From: Lutibacter sp.
GTDB taxonomy: Bacteria; Bacteroidota; Bacteroidia; Flavobacteriales; Flavobacteriaceae
Length of the DNA stretch: 64,000 bases
Reading direction: 5' to 3'
Assembly (NCBI GenBank): GCA_002733665.1
Contig: NVWM01000003.1
Location: forward strand, 1 to 64,000
The stretch's first letter is position 1. Every line of letters starts with the position of its first letter. Positions 60,873-64,000 of the stretch are shown in pieces. The notes beneath the pieces are model-generated. The model had not been told where the DNA came from, searched no databases, and saw only the letters and a list, made by a program, of their open reading frames with translations. Position numbers and translations under genes: made by a program.

Positions 60873-62414
60873 CTACATCTTCATCAACCAAGTTTTCATA
60901 GAAACCTCTTGTTCAATAATACCTTTCAATTCTGATATTTTAACTCGTTGTTGTTCCATTGTATCTCTATGTCGTATCGTTACAGAATCGTCATTTAAAG
61001 TGTCATGATCTACTGTAATACAGAAAGGTGTTCCGTTAGCGTCTTGTCTTCTATAACGTCTTCCTACAGCATCTTTTTCATCATAAGTTACATTGAAATC
61101 CCATTTTAAATCTTCCACTATTTTACGTGCTACTTCTGGCAATCCATCTTTTTTAACCAATGGTAAAATGGCTGCTTTTGTTGGCGCTAAAACTGCTGGT
61201 AATTTCAAGACTGTTCTTGTCGTTCCGTTTTCGAGTTCTTCTTCTTGAAGTGAATTTGAGAATACAGCCAAAAACATTCTGTCTAATCCTACAGATGTTT
61301 CTAAGACATAAGGAACATATGATTTATTTTCTTCGTGATCAAAAAACTGTAGTTTTTTTCCTGAATGTTCTTCGTGTGCTTTTAAATCAAAATCGGTACG
61401 AGAATGTATTCCTTCAAGTTCTTTAAATCCGAATGGAAATCTAAATTCAATATCTGTAGCAGCATCTGCATAATGTGCCATTTTTTCATGGTCGTGAAAA
61501 CGGTAGTTGTCTTCTCCCAATCCAAGTGATAAATGCCATTTCATACGCGCTTCTTTCCAATATTTATACCAATCACCTTGCGTTCCTGGTTTTATGAAAA
61601 ATTGCATTTCCATTTGCTCAAATTCTCGCATACGGAATATAAATTGTCTTGCAACTATCTCATTTCTAAATGCTTTTCCTGTTTGTGCAATTCCGAAAGG
61701 AATTTTCATTCGCCCCGTTTTTTGAACATTTAAGAAGTTTACAAAAATACCTTGAGCCGTTTCTGGACGCAAATATAAATCCATCGCAGTTTCTGCAGAT
61801 GCTCCTAATTTTGTACCAAACATTAAGTTGAATTGCTTCACATCTGTCCAATTTCGAGATCCTGATAACGGACACGCAATTTCTAATTCTTCAATCAATG
61901 CTTTTACGTCTGCTAAATCTTCTTTTTCAAGAGATTGCCCTAAGCGTTTTAATATAGCATCGCCCTTTTCTTTATAACCAAGAACTCTTGGATTTGTCGA
62001 AAGAAATTCTGATTTATTAAAAGCATCTCCAAAACGTTTTGCTGCTTTTTTTACTTCTTTTTCAATCTTAGTGTCTAGTTTCCCAACATAATCTTCAACC
62101 AAGACATCTGCTCTGTAACGCTTTTTTGAATCTTTATTATCTATCAATGGATCACTAAAAGCATCAACATGTCCTGATGCTTTCCAAATCTTTGGGTGCA
62201 TAAAAATTGCACTATCCAAACCAACAATGTTCTCATTCATTTGAACCATTGCTTTCCACCAATATTCTCTTATATTTTTCTTGAGTTCAACTCCGTTTTG
62301 TGCGTAGTCATACACTGCGCTTAAACCATCATAAATCTCGCTACTTTGAAATACATATCCATATTCTTTGGCATGTGAAATTACATGCTTAAACTTATCT
62401 TCTTGTTTTGCCAT
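60873..62414 (-). CDS. glyS: Glycyl-tRNA synthetase (dimeric, single-chain type)
   Basis: This enzyme charges tRNA-Gly. The 513-residue class II protein is of the alpha2 (eukaryote/archaea-like) type rather than the split alpha/beta type of E. coli. Motif 2 region FRNEIVARQFIFRMREFEQME and motif 3 region TSVGLDRMF are present. The anticodon-binding domain covers about 400-500 (LKLPAVLAPTKAAILPL). The -7 box ends 4 bases before the ATG. Confidence 0.95.
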   Translation of the reverse strand: MAKQEDKFKHVISHAKEYGYVFQSSEIYDGLSAVYDYAQNGVELKKNIREYWWKAMVQMNENIVGLDSAIFMHPKIWKASGHVDAFSDPLIDNKDSKKRYRADVLVEDYVGKLDTKIEKEVKKAAKRFGDAFNKSEFLSTNPRVLGYKEKGDAILKRLGQSLEKEDLADVKALIEELEIACPLSGSRNWTDVKQFNLMFGTKLGASAETAMDLYLRPETAQGIFVNFLNVQKTGRMKIPFGIAQTGKAFRNEIVARQFIFRMREFEQMEMQFFIKPGTQGDWYKYWKEARMKWHLSLGLGEDNYRFHDHEKMAHYADAATDIEFRFPFGFKELEGIHSRTDFDLKAHEEHSGKKLQFFDHEENKSYVPYVLETSVGLDRMFLAVFSNSLQEEELENGTTRTVLKLPAVLAPTKAAILPLVKKDGLPEVARKIVEDLKWDFNVTYDEKDAVGRRYRRQDANGTPFCITVDHDTLNDDSVTIRHRDTMEQQRVKISELKGIIEQEVSMKTWLMKM

Positions 62415-62418
62415 TGTG

Positions 62419-62426
62419 CAAAAATA
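62419..62426 (-). promoter_or_regulatory. -7 box only 4 bases before glyS
   Basis: TATTTTTG (minus strand) is followed by CACA and the glyS ATG, the same geometry as at rbfA, so a leaderless mRNA is possible. Confidence 0.5.
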
Positions 62427-62473
62427 CTAAAGGAATTGGTTCTACCATAAATTTAGTTGAAAATATAAATAGA

Positions 62474-62539
62474 TGTCATTCCAGCGAAAGCTGGAATCTA
62501 AAAAACAAAAATGGATTCCGCATCAAGTGCGGAATGACA
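62474..62539. repeat. Double-hairpin dispersed repeat
   Basis: TGTCATTCCAGC-GAAA-GCTGGAATC and GGATTCCGCA-TCAAG-TGCGGAATGACA lie back to back, and the outer TGTCATTCC and GGAATGACA are also complementary. Confidence 0.8.
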
Positions 62540-62568
62540 AGGTTGATGAAAAACTTTATCTAAGCAGT

Positions 62569-62676
62569 TGTCATTTCGACAGAGCTATTTTTGCTGTTTT
62601 CAGCCAAAAATAGCGACGAGAAATCTCACATTATTTAGATTTCTCGTCGTTCGTGCCTCACTCTGTCGAAATGACA
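62569..62676. repeat. Nested three-stem palindromic repeat
   Basis: Outer arms TGTCATTTCGACAGAG and CTCTGTCGAAATGACA (16 bp, perfect) enclose two hairpins: GCTATTTTTGCTG with CAGCCAAAAATAGC, and GACGAGAAATCT with AGATTTCTCGTC. The 108-bp unit would fold as a three-way junction. With the neighbouring repeat it fills the 333-base gap between glyS and the coiled-coil gene; no gene is seen there. Confidence 0.85.
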
Positions 62677-62683
62677 TTTGTGT

Positions 62684-62724
62684 AATAAAAAAAGTGGATG
62701 CGCTACGAAAGAACATCCACTTTT
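62684..62724 (-). terminator. Terminator of the coiled-coil protein gene
   Basis: The stem AAAAGTGGATG / CATCCACTTTT (62690-62724) with a 13-base loop is followed by T on the minus strand, 23 bases after the stop. Confidence 0.8.
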
Positions 62725-62747
62725 AAAAAATTTAGTGTGATTAAAAC

Positions 62748-63626
62748 CTATTTTAATGCAAATTTTGAGCGCGCTACGAGTTGTCCTCCTAAAAATACAT
62801 TTACCGTATGTATTCCTTTTACCATTTCTTTTCGATTTACTTCAATTAAAGAAATAACATCAATATTTTGCTTGTTATAAGTTACTGCTGTTTTGTCAGT
62901 ATAAATCATTGATTCTCCGCTTTCTAAAACTTCTTCTCCAACACCATGAACAACAACTCCTTTAGGGTTCAACACTTGAATTAGCGCATTTTTTTCTCCT
63001 TCATCAGCCAAACTATTCTCGGCAATTCTAAAACTAATTCGTAAAGCATCAGTACGGCTTGCTCTTGAAGTTTCACTCAATTTCCCACTATTCCGCTCTC
63101 TCATCGGAACAGTCTTAATACTATTTACTTGTAATTTCGCTCCAACTTCAATTTTCCCGATTAACTCAGTATTTTGAAGATTTAAAGTATCTAATTGTGC
63201 TGTTTGACTTTGGATAAATACTCTTGCGCTATCAATTTCATTAGTCAAAAATTGATTTGAAACCCGCAAAGAATCATTAGCCTTAAATAATTCTGCATTT
63301 GAATTCTCCAACGCTTTAATTTTTTTACGATAACGTCTTATGATGCTATAATTTGTTTTCTTTAAATTTTTAACAGAATCTCTAAAAAGTACGATGTCTT
63401 CTCGTTCTAATTTTAATTCTTCTGACAACGTTGAATTATCGTCAATTGCCGTGTCTAGTTTGGCAATCATTTCGTCTAAATCATGTTCGATTTTAACTTT
63501 TTCATCCTCTAAAAAGGCTTTTGATTTTTGCAATTCGGTATTATTGACATACATATAGCCTAAAAGACCAAGTAGTAATGCTATTAAGACACCAATAATG
63601 ATTTTGTTTGATTTTTTGTTTTCCAT
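62748..63626 (-). CDS. Membrane-anchored coiled-coil protein of unknown function
   Basis: This 292-residue protein has a single N-terminal membrane anchor (about 9-27) and a long coiled coil (about 30-160; heptads rich in Leu, Glu, Lys). The C-terminal beta-rich domain (about 185-292) contains RISFRIAENSLADEGE and IHTVNVFLGGQLVARSKF. Related flavobacterial proteins are, as I recall, sometimes labelled chromosome-partitioning ParA, but no ATPase motif is seen. The coiled coil is likely periplasmic. Confidence 0.75.
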   Translation of the reverse strand: MENKKSNKIIIGVLIALLLGLLGYMYVNNTELQKSKAFLEDEKVKIEHDLDEMIAKLDTAIDDNSTLSEELKLEREDIVLFRDSVKNLKKTNYSIIRRYRKKIKALENSNAELFKANDSLRVSNQFLTNEIDSARVFIQSQTAQLDTLNLQNTELIGKIEVGAKLQVNSIKTVPMRERNSGKLSETSRASRTDALRISFRIAENSLADEGEKNALIQVLNPKGVVVHGVGEEVLESGESMIYTDKTAVTYNKQNIDVISLIEVNRKEMVKGIHTVNVFLGGQLVARSKFALK

Positions 63627-63694
63627 GAGTAAATAAATTATATAGGTTGATACACTAGTAACGAGTAAAATTACTGAAAATTATTTTATCCTTT

Positions 63695-64000
63695 TTATTT
63701 TTCACATAGATACAGAAAAGCCGGAGGAATATTTAATGGTTCAAAATCTAACTTAACTTTTCTGTTAAAAACAGCCTTAAATTGCTTTAAAAATTGCGTA
63801 CTATATTGAAATTGTACAAAGCGACCTTTTTCTTCTAAAACTTTATAAGAATTCTCAATAATTGCTTGGGATAATTCTTTAGGAAGCATCGTTAATGGAA
63901 GGCTTGAAATAAAATTATCAACCTTTTTAAATCCAAATTTTTCAATTTCTTGCTGGATATTTTCTGCCGAAGTATTCAAAACTATTAATTGCTTATGATT
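63695..64000 (-). CDS. Partial SAM-dependent methyltransferase (phospholipid-methyltransferase-like)
   Basis: Only the C-terminal part is present; the reading frame stays open to the window edge (NHKQLIVLNTSAENIQ), so the TTG at 63979 is not the true start. The segment FISSLPLTMLPKELSQAIIE and EKGRFVQFQYS match the post-motif region of phosphatidylethanolamine N-methyltransferase-like (Pmt-type) enzymes. The SAM-binding motif would lie beyond the window. Substrate is uncertain. Confidence 0.7.
   Translation of the reverse strand, partial: NHKQLIVLNTSAENIQQEIEKFGFKKVDNFISSLPLTMLPKELSQAIIENSYKVLEEKGRFVQFQYSTQFLKQFKAVFNRKVKLDFEPLNIPPAFLYLCEK

Noticed and set aside
61666-61875. Small minus-strand reading frame overlapping glyS
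   Set aside because: Out-of-frame shadow of glyS.
62569-62676. CRISPR array or CRISPR-like repeats among the palindromes
   Set aside because: The repeats are not regularly spaced with unique spacers, and no cas genes are present.

Overview
This AT-rich window looks like a chromosomal segment from a marine-type Flavobacteriaceae (Bacteroidota). The evidence is the gene order (rpmF, fabH, accB and accC together; ftsX, DUF3098, uppP and truB together), TAnnTTTG-type -7 promoter boxes, a PID-CTERM protein, type I-like AnsA, and dispersed palindromic repeats next to gene ends. No plasmid, prophage, insertion sequence or CRISPR array was found.

Layout. 0-2.5 kb (minus): ExbB/ExbD energy-transducing operon, then tRNA-Ser(GGA). 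2.8-4.6 kb: asparaginase and a membrane zinc peptidase. 4.7-9.8 kb (minus): an Lrp regulator, acetyl-CoA carboxylase subunits AccC/AccB, FabH, L32 and a DUF177 protein. 9.9-13.9 kb: pdxA, ribE, a tiny PID-CTERM protein, a CAU tRNA, a small outer-membrane barrel and a polyprenyl synthase. 14-20.6 kb: TetR-TolC-MFP-RND efflux operon with a likely TetR operator. 20.7-24.7 kb: recX, an M13 peptidase, a lipoprotein and a conserved small protein.

24.8-32.1 kb holds a complete histidine operon (hisGDCBHAF-IE). It is preceded by a histidine leader peptide and an attenuator, and followed by a duplicated 3' end of the gene that lies upstream of it. 32.2-39.5 kb holds a collagen-like lipoprotein, the truB/uppP/DUF3098/ftsX cluster, mce, and a lipoprotein/membrane protein/histidine kinase/response regulator operon. 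39.6-47.1 kb: rbfA, an FtsX-family permease, dusB, an M28 peptidase, a TolB-like propeller lipoprotein and lepA. 47.1-52.3 kb: a candidate small RNA, tRNA-Asn(GTT), and sucA/sucB with an ORF6N gene between them. 52.4-64 kb: a Crp-type regulator, a ketopantoate-reductase-like enzyme, a retropepsin-like protein, TatD, ogt, a very large surface protein, glyS, a coiled-coil protein and a partial methyltransferase.

The most interesting non-coding signals are three. First, a leader element of about 90 nt occurs three times, directly upstream of hisB, truB and mce in the same orientation, and each copy begins with a five-codon ORF (MKRAC or MKQAC). Second, two promoter regions (upstream of the collagen-like lipoprotein and of the kinase/regulator operon) carry AGGG-A/T4-CC sites repeated every 23 bp. 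Third, the his operon combines peptide-mediated attenuation with flanks that look like a duplication or integration scar. All similarity statements rest on reading the sequence; no search was run.
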